From Tubiluchus corallicola (lineage: Eukaryota > Priapulida > Priapulimorpha > Priapulimorphida > Tubiluchidae), in assembly GCA_030141605.1 (NCBI GenBank), contig JAQGDQ010000138.1, forward strand, positions 310,001-374,000: a stretch of DNA of 64,000 nucleotides, in the 5' to 3' direction. The notes beneath the pieces were generated by a model. That model saw nothing but the letters and a program-made list of their open reading frames with translations. It searched no databases and was not told the origin of the DNA. Below are positions 37,362 to 56,575 of this stretch, piece after piece (the stretch's first letter is position 1; each line of letters starts with the position of its first letter). A program made the position numbers and the translations under genes.

Positions 37362-37532
37362 TCAACACTTTTGTACGATGTAAAGAAGTAAGCACAAATA
37401 AAGTGGTGGACCGAACATAAAAGCTTCCATTACAATCACTGAGCAACCTAAATCATCCCACGGTTGTGGTAGAGCATTATTAAACATGATCAGTACTATT
37501 GCTCCATTCTGAAACTGACTGACTATCTCCAA
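37362..37532 (-). pseudogene. Relic or alternative SLC10 terminal exon
   Basis: The minus frame reads LEIVSQFQNGAIVLIMFNNA, LPQPWDDLG, then FGPPLYLCLLLY and a stop. It parallels the intact gene’s segment EIGYQNAGIGIIMFNTALKQ, PWADLG, SPPLWIWLFF. The key glycines are lost and the QN pair is kept. It sits about 760 bp downstream of the intact SLC10 stop on the same strand. A partial tandem duplicate or a last remnant of a second SLC10 gene is most likely; an alternative 3' exon is possible because the frame is intact and an AG acceptor lies near 37513. Confidence 0.65.
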
Positions 37533-38288
37533 CTTGATATATAGTGATTTAATCATCAAATTCTGCTTATCAAGTGTTATTTCACACTTTTGTTTGTTTG
37601 ACTATTTTATAGGTACTCACTGGTACGATTTATAACGGTTATATAAATGTGAGTTGTATGCAAGAAATAATCACTTTTATTTAACTTGGCAAATAAAAGA
37701 GCAGGTACTTTTTCACTGGGAATTTCTATTGCCACAGTTGGTGGTGTGATATGAGCAAGGAGCACCAGGGTTGGGTATAAGGTTTAGCAGGGAATAGAGA
37801 TCCACATTCAGCAAAGATTCCAACCTTCCGACATGAACAAAGTTTTTAATTTTCACAGCTATGGAACATTATAACAAATACTGTGTTAACAATAGCAGTA
37901 AACTTTGGGTCTGGTTAATTTTTACATATGTGGTTGCATCTTCGACTAAACATAATCTTTTTAAATTCTGTAAAACTTACATTATGTATTATAAATTATA
38001 CTACATTGCCTATATACTGCATTACATTGCAGTAAATTTATTATTACAATGAGCAAGAGTTTTTTAAAGCTTCTTGTTTTAAACACTACTTTCTGTTGTG
38101 ACAGAAACTAATGTGTTGACTGATTCGATTAAAAAGTGTTCTTAGTTTACTATTTCACACAACAGATAATAACTTGTAACAACAAGAATAACAATATAAC
38201 TTGAAATAGCATCAAACTTTTCTGAAATTATAGGCATTTGCAGTGTTTGCAGTACACTGTAGGTGTGTATAACATTGCTACATTAATC
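37533..38288. other. SLC10 3' flank
   Basis: No gene is seen. A minus-strand AATAAA (TTTATT at 38037–38042) about 250 nt past the SLC10 stop is a candidate poly(A) signal. Confidence 0.4.
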
Positions 38289-41103
38289 TTACAAGTCAGT
38301 ACTCCATATTTCCATCCTCGAATGTGACGTATGGTCCCATTCACAACTATCATTATCGCACCCAACATTATCGTCGTCTTCCTTTTCTTCTTTTTTTCCT
38401 GGCACGAGCCTTCTGATTCCACGGAAGAACAGCCAAATCCACAATGGGGGTGAAGTGAGCAGATAAGATATGACAAAAATGGCACTGCCTAGGTCCGCCC
38501 AAGGCTGTTTCAGGGCAGTATTGAACATTATTATACCTATGCCAGCATTTTGGTAACCTATTTCAATTCCTATTGTCTTGACTCTATGCCATGGTAAAGC
38601 AAAGACTTTTGCCACAGTGCCGCCCAGCAAGAACCCAGTATATGGTAAAGCTAAACCAGCAATTACAAACTGTGGTGTAGCAATATCCCATATGTACCAA
38701 AAAGACCAGATACCAGTAACTGCTAATGCTGCAGCATTCAGAAGTGTGAGCGGACGTAAAATCTTTCCAATAAAATTTGCAAGCTTAGGGAGGAAGTGTC
38801 GAATAAGCACGCCGGCGAAGGTGGGTATGACCACATAGCAGAGTGCCAACAAAATGTCTACATATGGTATAGAAAGCTCATGGTCACTCCCTTCTTCTTG
38901 GAAGAATCGTCCCAAAACCCACATCCAAAATGGCAAGGTACCTTTTAAATCCAAAAAAGATTGGTGAAATATCCATAATATGTCATTGTGCAGGAAACAA
39001 TTTATTGGTTAAAACTACAAAGCGTATAATTTTGGTTTCAGAGGCAAATTTCTTTACCTACAGTCATCCATCCAAGCTCAACACCTCTAAGGGGTTCTAC
39101 AATTATCTCCCCAGAGGTTACTATAAATTGCTTGTTTGGTTACCCAGCTCCTCACAGTAAAAATTTTCCGAACTTAGCCAAAGTTTTCCGAAGGCAACAG
39201 GTCGAAAGTCACCATTGGCCACCCACTTTCCACAAAATTAAAGAGCTATGTAATTGTACAATCTGTATACATATTTTATTAACTCAAAAAAGAAACTAGA
39301 ATTTAAAAGACCCCGGTGGGTCATTACATTATGAAAAACTATCTTGCTAATGTTAAACTACATAAAAATAGTTGACTTTCTGCATACATTAACCTACCTA
39401 ACGAAAGGCTTATACTCAGTGCAGTAAGTGCTATTGAAAGTGTCAAATCTGCATGGAGAAGGAAAGACCACTGATTACTGTTTCCACCTGAAGGACTTGA
39501 ACCAAGTATCTGCATAGCTAGCTTCTGCACAGACGTCAGACGGAAAGCGTTTGCGTAAGCAAATGCTATCTGTGAACAACAAAAGTTTATTCGAGTCACA
39601 TTACGATAATCTACTGACTGCACTAAACCATGTCTTGAGATGTGGGAATGTACAATGTAGCTGAGCTAAGGTACTGCACCAGTTTGTGCTACTCGTAATG
39701 CTTTATTAAGTTCTTTTAAATGTTCGGCAGTGTCTGTAGCTCAACAAATACAGATTTATAGCTTTATATGAACAATGCTAACCCTCCAGTCAGCCAAGCT
39801 CTGCAATTTTAAATGCCATCTTTTGCTTGGTGAATGGGAAGAGCAAATAATTTTCACAAAACAAAACAATTTTGAGACTAAAATTCATTCTTACCAAAGG
39901 CATGCAGAATGTTTGGCACAAAATTCCAACTAAAACTGGTTTTCTGTCATGCAATAGAAAATTTTTAATCACTGCCAACTCCAACTTTACACCAAATCCC
40001 ATAGTGTTGAGAATAGCGCCAACCTATAGTAAAATGTAAACGAACCACTTTTTTTGTATGTAAATATACATAAAACTTAAGTTGGCTCCAAGGAATTATA
40101 AAGTTACAGTATCTGAAATATTATTGTCATTTGTTATTTAATCATAAATTCATGAAGAAAATTTTTAAATAAGCTTACAATGACTACACTGCTTCTCTAA
40201 GATAGTAGTACCTATGAGAATTGCATAATATGTTGTCCATTGTATAAAGCACAAGAAAGACTTGCCATGTTTTTCTTAGACAGGTCATTTCCTTTAACCA
40301 TATTGGCTAGTACATGGCTAGCCTTTCTAATGTCTTTGCTCACTTTAAGTATAGTGATTGGTTCATTCATAAGACAGTTTTTTGTGATGTATTCACAATA
40401 TAATTTATAATGAAAGTGATATTATATACATGGTCCAATAAAATGCACAAATTGGGGGCCATATATGCAGGCCACCCTCAACATTAAATTAGAAGCCTAG
40501 TAGCCCATTGTACCTCAGCTAAAAAATCATCACATATACAGATTTAGATTGCAAATATTACATTTTTAATTTATGTGTAAAGAAGATGGTTTCAGAGTGG
40601 TATACTTTGAACGTGCCTACCCGCATAACAACTTGGAAAGTATCATCTATGGTTGCTGGCTGTCGTTTAGCAGCAACAGTGTAACGAATGTCGATGTTGC
40701 TTCTCTGACTGTTGCGAGCAAACAGACTTTTTGCATTAGTGCCATTCACTTCCTCCTCCTCAATGTAGAAATGCAATGAAGTCACTCCTATTCCAGTTCC
40801 GATTACACTGAAGTTTCCCTCTACATTTTGCTCTTGTGCCTCTTTGCACTTCAGTGTTGCAGAATTACTAAAGTTAACTAAGGCAACATTTTCATTCTCA
40901 ATAGATGCCACCAGATGACAAATCTCTTGAGAAAACTCGTACAATGTCAAATTATTCACAGTCAAATTAAATTGCACCTTTTCTTCTTCTGTAATGAATA
41001 TTACCACCGGCGATGGAGGATTAAATGTCATCAGTGGTTCTCCACACGTTACAGTATTAATTAATACATAATTAATTAATAGCGTGAACAGCATACTGAA
41101 CAT
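38289..41103 (-). CDS. SLC10-family carrier, P3/SLC10A3-like, 478 aa
   Basis: Multi-pass membrane protein of the sodium/bile-acid symporter (SLC10) superfamily. Exons on the minus strand: 41103–40621, 40023–39895, 39569–39398, 38941–38289 (phases 0, 0, 1). Residues 1–20 form a signal peptide. Residues ~21–160 are an extracellular β-rich domain with several N-glycosylation sequons (NLT, NFS, NGT), a hallmark of the P3/SLC10A3 and SLC10A5 branch. The transport core follows: MGFGVKLEL, the crossover GSSPSGGNSN (residues 227–236), and IEIGYQN with E388, Q392 and N393 at the place of the SLC10 sodium-site motif. The C-terminal tail is cytosolic, with KKEEKEDDD. Length equals human P3 (477 aa). SLC10A3 itself has no settled substrate, so transport activity is not assigned. 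A degraded extra exon lies downstream. Confidence 0.9.
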
Positions 41104-43285
41104 TTTTAAAATACGCTAAACCTGCAATGGATATGAGATATGCAGTGTACTCTTGTAGAGATAAACAGCTTGTCAGTATAAATTTTGATGAGCAATCATT
41201 GTGAAAAGGCAGTTGAAGACTTAAACAATTACTGATATAACTTCAGTATCATCTGCACATATGACACTAAGATATTAAAACTATTTCTACTTTTCTCATA
41301 AACAAAGCTCTCCGCATCTGACAAGTTTTTATACTTGTTACACTATTCTGTGGATGACTTCTGTACTGTCTCTATCACCCTGTGCATATATCTGGGCTTA
41401 CAGAGGTTGAACAAACGTGTACTGTTTTATAAGAACTTCAATGCAGTTTATGATTTTATAATCGAAACCCATGTACAAAAAGGTCACTATTTTATTACTG
41501 ATTTTGATAACACAAGTCAAATAGTAGGCCTAATAAAACATTCACTGAAAATTCGGTCTGTGAACTACAGTCAATTCTCCTTTACTCATATCTCTGGTAT
41601 GTTGTATTATGTGAAATGCGTGTAATGTTAAATTTTATAAACCTTCTTGTGCAGGCAAACCAGTTAATAGATATGAGTATAAATCCTTGTACAGGTAAAT
41701 TGATTCAGCGGTATGAGTGAAAACTGTAACTGTCTGTAACTGTGTAAACAGAGCCTCATTTACATAACGTAAACATAAATTGGATAACCACCATATGTAC
41801 TGAACTTCACTGAACAGAATTATTACTAGTAAACTTAAAACAATGTATGCAGTTATAAAATGAATACTGACAATTCTCTCTTGGGTAGTAAGCTTTATTT
41901 GGTTGTGATAATTTGTTATTGCTCAAATATAATGTACAGTTATTACCATTTTAACATCCACTACTAATGATAACAAAAATAGTAATGACCAAACACTTTG
42001 TTAAGCCCGACTTTCAGAACAAGCGAAACTCTCTGCAAACAATTTTAATAATTGGTAACATGATCTTTGTAAATGTGCTTAGTCCTGACACTTGCAGTTT
42101 CTTATCCTAACAATTAAAATAATGAGTCATGAACTAGAAAAATACGACAGTATGAGAAGAAAACATCAAGCAACAAAATTTTGCATGTCAAAATGCTTTC
42201 CTGAAAACATAATAAAAATAAACTATTCCTGAAATGAAACGATTTTTAATGCCAGAACCAAGAAAGGCGGTCAAGGCTAACTGCAAATTTTCTAAATACA
42301 TTCGACTTCACCATTTATGTGAACTAAAAAGATGGGCCAAATTATTTAGGTAAAACAATTCTCGTACAACAATTTTATGTTTTACTTCGAGTTGCAAAAT
42401 ATGCAAGGTAACAGCATTAGGGATGAAAAGACTTTTACATACATACTAAGGATATAATTTATGTTTACATTAACTTTATGCTTAGAATATAATTTATCTT
42501 AATTAAAATGGAATGTCAATCAAACTATGCCACAGTTAATCATAACATGGCAACAATTACTATCAGCGACACTATCAATACATATAATGCATGCACTTTC
42601 TATCAGCTAACACTTGATTAACACTAACACTTATTTATAAAACTCAACAGTGACCAAATCAGATAATACTAGGTGATATAGTATTTTTTAGAACTTTTAT
42701 TAAATGAGGAAATGGGATCATTCAATCATTTAATAGCTGAGTAGCTGGCAACATAAGTGTAAACATAGATATATTGCAACCATCTGATATGAACACTTCG
42801 AAGAGTAAGTCAAGTTTCTTTATGAGACATAGTGTCTATATATTACAAATATATAGGTTATGGTGTTGCAGTGATAGTAACTGGGGACACAGAAGGCCCA
42901 TTAAACAGCAGAAGATACTTTTATTTACTTGAATTTATTTATTTAAACTTCTAAATGGTTTGAAACTTTACCACCTGTAACAGAGAGTTTGTGTTGAAGC
43001 ACAGAACCAGCCTTATTGCGTCTTTTTTTTCATTTTGAGGCATCTTATTGAGTGATGCTCACAAGCCACTAATACAAAAATTGTTTACTCAACAGTAATT
43101 TATATGTTATTTCGAATTCAGCATTATTAATGTTTCTCTTTGGAAAGTTATCTAATTAGGTACTTGCACTGGGTCATGTTCCTGGTTAGTACATGCAAAA
43201 ATTATTGAATAACGATGTTTATAGCATACATATGTGTGAATTATTAATTACGTAATCAAAATCCTACGAGAATGTTAATGCCACA
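41104..43285. other. Intergenic: SLC10 5' flank and AP2M1 3' flank
   Basis: The plus ORF at 41335–41625 (96 aa) matches nothing I know and has no splice context. Clusters of TTTATT (minus AATAAA) around 42,919–42,950, about 340 nt past the AP2M1 stop, are candidate poly(A) signals. No repeats stand out. Confidence 0.4.
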
Positions 43286-51957
<8,672 letters not shown>

Positions 51958-51960
51958 ATG
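51958..51960 (+). other. RPL22: Candidate RPL22 start codon / end of exon 1
   Basis: ATG in GCGCCATGG context, preceded by a pyrimidine stretch (CCTTTC) of 5'-TOP flavour and immediately followed by GT. Ribosomal protein genes often have a first exon ending right after ATG, and exon 2 starts in phase 0 and already supplies the whole known N-terminal region. The donor (GTTGTG) is weak. Alternatives with ATG|GT lie at 52068 and 53243. Confidence 0.3.
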
Positions 51961-51979
51961 GTTGTGGTTTGTATTTCTT

Positions 51980-51997
51980 CCACTATAATTATAGTGG
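51980..51997. repeat. 18-bp perfect palindrome
   Basis: CCACTATAATTATAGTGG is fully self-complementary. It lies just downstream of the candidate RPL22 start codon, inside the presumed first intron. Function unknown. Confidence 0.8.
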
Positions 51998-52429
51998 TTT
52001 ATATTTCTTACGTCTTGCATGCCTTTCTGTAGCATCTTCTGTTAACTACTAGAGTGTGGTTCGTAATATGGTATTTGCGATTTTAACAGATGGCTTTGTC
52101 TTTCAAAAATTGAAATGGATATAATTAGATGTTATGTATCCATCGGCACACGGCTTCGGCGTATGCTCTGCTGAGTTGCTATGCTAAAATTCTGACCTAC
52201 TTTTCTTAATCGGTTAAAATTTAAATCATTAGGCGCGGTGAGGGTTCAGTGTTTCACATGACACATTTCTCTGAACATATTCTATGTAAACTATGAAGCA
52301 TTTGTTCACTGCACAATGTTTTTACACAGGATGATTAAACTTGAAGTAATATTCTATCACTAAGTCACAGTAAGTGATCGAGAGGTGACAGCTAGGCTCC
52401 TTATAGTGGAAATTACTGAAGAAATGCTT

Positions 52430-52925
52430 ATGAAGAAGCTCAAAATACCTAAGGCGCCTGGTCCGAACGGATTTTGTCCAAAAATACCTAATGAAATTGA
52501 CAAGGAGTTGGCTGTTCCACTTGCCATTACAGATTACAGACCAATAAGGTTAACATTGATACTCATAAAACTTTAAAAGTCTTTGAATCATTTATATGCG
52601 ATGCTGTAGTCAACCATATGGATTTTCTTCTGGTAAATCTTGTGTGACTCTATTGTCCAAAATACACTTATTCCAAGCAAGATGATGAAGACATAATAAA
52701 ATCATTAGTGGTCACAAACTGTAGTCACAACTGGGTGTGCTAATTGATGAGGACCTGAAGTTTCACAGTCATACAAGCTCAGTGGTAAACAAAGCCAATG
52801 AAATTCTGGGAACCATCAAACATATATTTACATATATAAACAGTGAAATGATTGTTCAGATCATCAAAACTCTTAGTGACCGTACCTAGAATATACCTTA
52901 CCTTACGTTACCTTATGTTGTTTTG
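52430..52925 (+). repeat. CR1-like LINE reverse transcriptase, sense fragment
   Basis: Successive pieces in shifting frames: KAPGPNGFCPK, DYRPI, KVFESFICDAVVNHMD, GKSCVT, LGVLIDEDLKFHSHTSSVVN, KANEILGTIK, then after a one-base shift PYLEYTLPY. The order is that of CR1/L2-clade RT, with the palm (YADD) section deleted between GKSCVT and LGVLIDED. It is dead: multiple stops and frameshifts. Confidence 0.8.
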
Positions 52926-52979
52926 GCAAAGTAATCTTCTAGCCAAATCGTGTAAATACGTTCATATACGCATCCTCAA

Positions 52980-53221
52980 AGAAGGCCTTGTATTTGTAGA
53001 CTATCTCTTTCCCAGCCCAGTGCTTGTTCAACCTTCTCTTAAGTACGTCTACACTTGGTTGTGCGTACCACATCATTGGATAAACTATTCCATGCATCTA
53101 CAATTCTGTGCGAAAAATGATTCAATCCTGTGCATGTGTTTTTCACAGCTGAGTGACGCCTCCAAAGTGCTTGTCTAAACGGTTGTTGAAGATGCTCAAT
53201 AATTAATGGTGTCTCCATCAT
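52980..53221 (-). repeat. CR1-like LINE ORF2 C-terminus, inverted fragment
   Basis: Minus strand: HSAVKNTCTGLNHFSHRIVD, AWNSLSNDVV, then with a shift LKRRLNKHWAGKEIVYKY. This is the C-terminal end of CR1-type ORF2 (‘FFSQRVVDVWNSLP.DVV…FK.RLDKHW’). It follows the sense fragment in opposite orientation. Both sit in the presumed RPL22 intron 1. Confidence 0.75.
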
Positions 53222-53317
53222 GTGTCCCTGTAGGCTGTAATCATGGTGTTCTCACTGTGAAAAAATGTTTTTATTGAGTTGAATTTTGATGAAGTTATGA
53301 GCAACGCATTTATTTAG

Positions 53318-55552
53318 GAACGGAAGGTTGCAAAGAAGTCGAAGCCCCAACAGAAGGGAAAAGTCAAGAAGAAGAAAATCAATTTAAAATTTGTCATTGA
53401 TTGCACACATCCTGTTGAAGATGGAATAATGAATGCAAGCGACTTTGTAAGTTGATTTAAATCTTCATTTTTTATGTGAGCATTGACTCTGTAATACGAG
53501 TCATAATTTTATTGCTTAGCAGTAACAGTGCATTTCTTACAGATAATCTTATCTTGTAGTGCATATAGCTAATGATTTATTCATATTAGCATTGGGTCTC
53601 CTATTAGATGAAACATCACGATACTTGACAAATTAATTTCACTAATCAACATGGTACATACAACCGTTTTGACATCATTTTCAGTGCTAGAATCAAGTCA
53701 CAACATATATGCTTTGGCTCTATTCTAGCATTGAAAATTGTTGATTTCCAGATGCTAGCTCGTTCATGTGTTTAATTTCACTCATATATGTACTAGTTTG
53801 TTGTTTGAAACTAGACTCCATGTCAGAGAGAGAGAGAGAGAAATGAGTTAATAAGAGATAAATTTTCTTCATTTATACTTGGTACCCTGGCGAGGAAAAA
53901 GTTCTAAATACCCCCAAGTTTTACGTAGACACCGATATTTCCATCTGCAACTCTGGGCTGACGTTGCGTCCTGTGGAACTGTTTTGTTGTGAAACAGACT
54001 GCATACAGTTTTGCATCATGCATTAAATACGTTCTACCATAATATTTAATGTATGGATGTGTAACATGATGAGTATTATATTGTTAACTATCACAATTTG
54101 CAATGGAGTTTTAATTTGTGTTACTTGAAAAGACTAGAAAAAAATCACAGACCAGCTCCAGTGTAGTTTGCATGTGGCTACCCTGTCGTTCAATATCTGT
54201 GTAAAGCGAATGACAAGTCGCTATACCACATCTGAATTTCTTGTGCTGTGGTACGAGACTCGTCAACAATATTAAGTTCAAGCTTAATCATTATTATTAA
54301 TATTAGTCTTCGTTTCAATTGTCATTAAACTAGCTTTGGTTAATAAGAAAAATTTTAGTGTGACAGTTCACTCTTGTTGCAGAAAACGCATGTATTGACA
54401 GCTTTTTCTTTTAACTGAACTCTTAAGGCAGCATTTACCGGCCAATGTTAAGGAAGAAGGACTTGTCTGAACATTCAGTTATTTTGTTGGACTCAGCAAT
54501 AAGCTCAATTCACAGAAGACTTCCAAAATGAGCTCCTTGGAACCATTTGCCATCAAGCACCAGTTTTATTCTCTTCAGCAGCTTTCTACACAGTTCTGTC
54601 ATATCACCTGATATTTGGGGAGATCCTAATACTGTGATTTTGGCAACTTCTACTATGACAGTCTTTTCATAATTCAGACCTAGTTGACTATGATGTCATA
54701 ACCTTACATTGCATCCTGGACTCCTATGTCTATATTCTACAATGGTATTAGGACTAGTCTGGCAATGTTGCTGTACTAAGATGTACTAGATTCTAGAACC
54801 ATTGTTTAAACATGCTTATATTTGATTTTCGAGTTGTAATTTTATAAATAATATTTTTCTGCTCTATCTATCGATGAAGTTTGCAGACGTATTAGTTTTG
54901 CTCAAACAGACAAAAAATAATCATTTTTGTGGGTTAGGGCTATCTTCCCTAATCTTGGAATAGGGTTATCTTCCCTAATCCATTTGCTTTATTATGGCAA
55001 CAGGAAACGTTTCTCCAGCAAAGGATCAAGGTTGGAGGCAAGACAGGTAATCTTGGTAACAATGTGACGATCACAAAGGATAAGAGTAAGATTACCATCA
55101 CTGCCGATATCCCATTTTCAAAGCGGTAATGATAACATTTTTGTTTGTTTTATTTCATTAGCCATTGTTCTTACTACATTAGTAATCCAGTCATAGCGAA
55201 AATTAATATTAATGTTTTCGTTTCAATTGTAATTTAAATTTATATTTGCAAAATCTTTGTTTCCACAAATATTACAGATTTGAAATGATGCCTTTCAAAG
55301 TAAACGTGCTGACACAATGATGCTTATTATATCCTGATCAAATCTGTTGCGACAAAAAATTCTTTGGATTTCGGAAGATCCAAAAATTATTTTGCTGTGT
55401 ATCATAGGTACTTGAAGTATTTGACAAAGAAATACCTGAAGAAGAATAATCTTCGAGACTGGCTGCGTGTTGTTGCAAACAAGAAAGACTCCTATGAACT
55501 GAGATACTTCCAGATTAATAACGAGGAAGAAGATGAAGATGAAGGCGATTAA
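53318..55552 (+). CDS. RPL22: 60S ribosomal protein L22 (exons 2–4; exon 1 unresolved)
   Basis: Large-subunit ribosomal protein eL22. Exons 53318–53446, 55004–55125 and 55408–55552 (TAA at 55550–55552) encode 131 residues in phases 0, 0, 2. A Lys-rich N-terminus ([15 protein letters not shown]) is followed by [74 protein letters not shown] and an acidic tail [11 protein letters not shown]. Human RPL22 is 128 aa, so exon 1 need supply little more than methionine. The gene is divergent from AP2M1, and its presumed first intron carries a broken CR1-like LINE. The AATAAA at 55615 is a good poly(A) signal. Confidence 0.96.
53827..53841 (+). repeat. (GA)n microsatellite
   Basis: Short GA repeat in the RPL22 intron between exons 2 and 3. 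The rest of that 1.56-kb intron (53447–55003) shows no gene. Confidence 0.8.
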
Positions 55553-55614
55553 ATTTGCAGAGCTGAACAGCAATGTTTTCATATTTTTGGTAGCAAATTG
55601 ATATTCTGGTGGAA

Positions 55615-55620
55615 AATAAA
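55615..55620 (+). terminator. RPL22: RPL22 polyadenylation signal
   Basis: AATAAA 63 nt after the RPL22 stop, followed within 20–40 nt by T/GT-rich sequence (TATGTTTCG, TTTTTGATACTGTTTGT). Confidence 0.7.
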
Positions 55621-55884
55621 TGGCTTGAAAAATATGTTTCGTTACGTTTTTGATACTGTTTGTCTCTTTTATTGGAAAGTTGTGTAACAGAAAGACAAGT
55701 TTCAGCTTGTATCCATAATTCTCTACAGGACTGCAAACAAACAGTAGTAGATAACTTCTTGCTGAAAATTCCAGCTAGCAAATTTCAAAATTCTACACGA
55801 CTGAAACCAGTTCGACTTGACTTACTGGTCAACAGACTTGCTATAAACTCGAGATTGTGGATTAGACCATGCTGTCTGTGCTAC

Positions 55885-56575
55885 TATTTTTAATTCAAGG
55901 GGGCAAATAAAAAATCCGAAGGTCATTCGATGCAGAATTCTTTCTAGTATATTTCTGTGAAATTTTGTGACGATCCGTGCCAAATTTGTGGAGCCTTGGG
56001 CTATTCTCAAAAATGATGTCGCTACCATCTGGAATTCAAAATGGCAAATTGAGAAAATCCGACTCTGTCAAATGCAGAATTCGTTCTAGTATACTGGTAT
56101 TCCTGTAAAGTTTCATAACGATTCGTTACAAATTAGCAGACTTTGTTTAAAAACGAATGTTATCGCCAGCAATTTTAATTCAAAATGGTGTATAAAAAAT
56201 GTGGCTTAATCAGTCGATGTGGTACTTGTTCTTCTAGCATAAGCATATTCCTGCAAAGTTTCATAATGATCCACTGCGAATTGACGGTCTTGGATTTTTT
56301 TGAAAATAATCTTTATCGTCACTTTGTTGAAGTCAAAATGTAGATAGAATCATAGAACATCTGATTCCATCAGCCAGTGGAATTCATTTCAGTATGTTCC
56401 AGTAAAGTATCATGGCAGTCCATTGCAAATAGACGTAGTCTTGGGGCTTTTTCTGAAAATTATGTCATTGTCGCCATCTTGAATTCAACATGGCGGAAAT
56501 CCAACTCGGTCAGTCAATGTAGAATTCGTACTAATATATTCAAGTGAAGTTTCATGACAATCCAACGGCTTTTTT
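55885..56575. repeat. Degenerate tandem array, ~150–165-bp units
   Basis: Each unit contains, in order, GAATTC.TTCTAGTATA, TTCCTGTAAAGTTTCATAAC, GAT(T/C)CGTT.CAAATT, TTATCGCCA and AATTCAAAATGG. Copies start near 55,900, 56,050, 56,200, 56,350 and 56,500, the last truncated. Units are heavily diverged. It lies just 3' of RPL22. Confidence 0.75.

Noticed and set aside
38578-38838. Plus-strand 86-aa ORF over the SLC10 last exon
   Set aside because: Antisense of a conserved transmembrane coding exon; amino-acid content is a reverse-strand artefact.
41335-41625. 96-aa plus ORF upstream of SLC10
   Set aside because: No recognised domain, AT-driven codon use, no splice or promoter context; treated as chance.
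52430-53221. Classical twin-priming 5' inversion of the LINE
   Set aside because: Twin priming leaves an inverted 5' part followed by a sense 3' part; here the 5' part is sense and the 3' part inverted.
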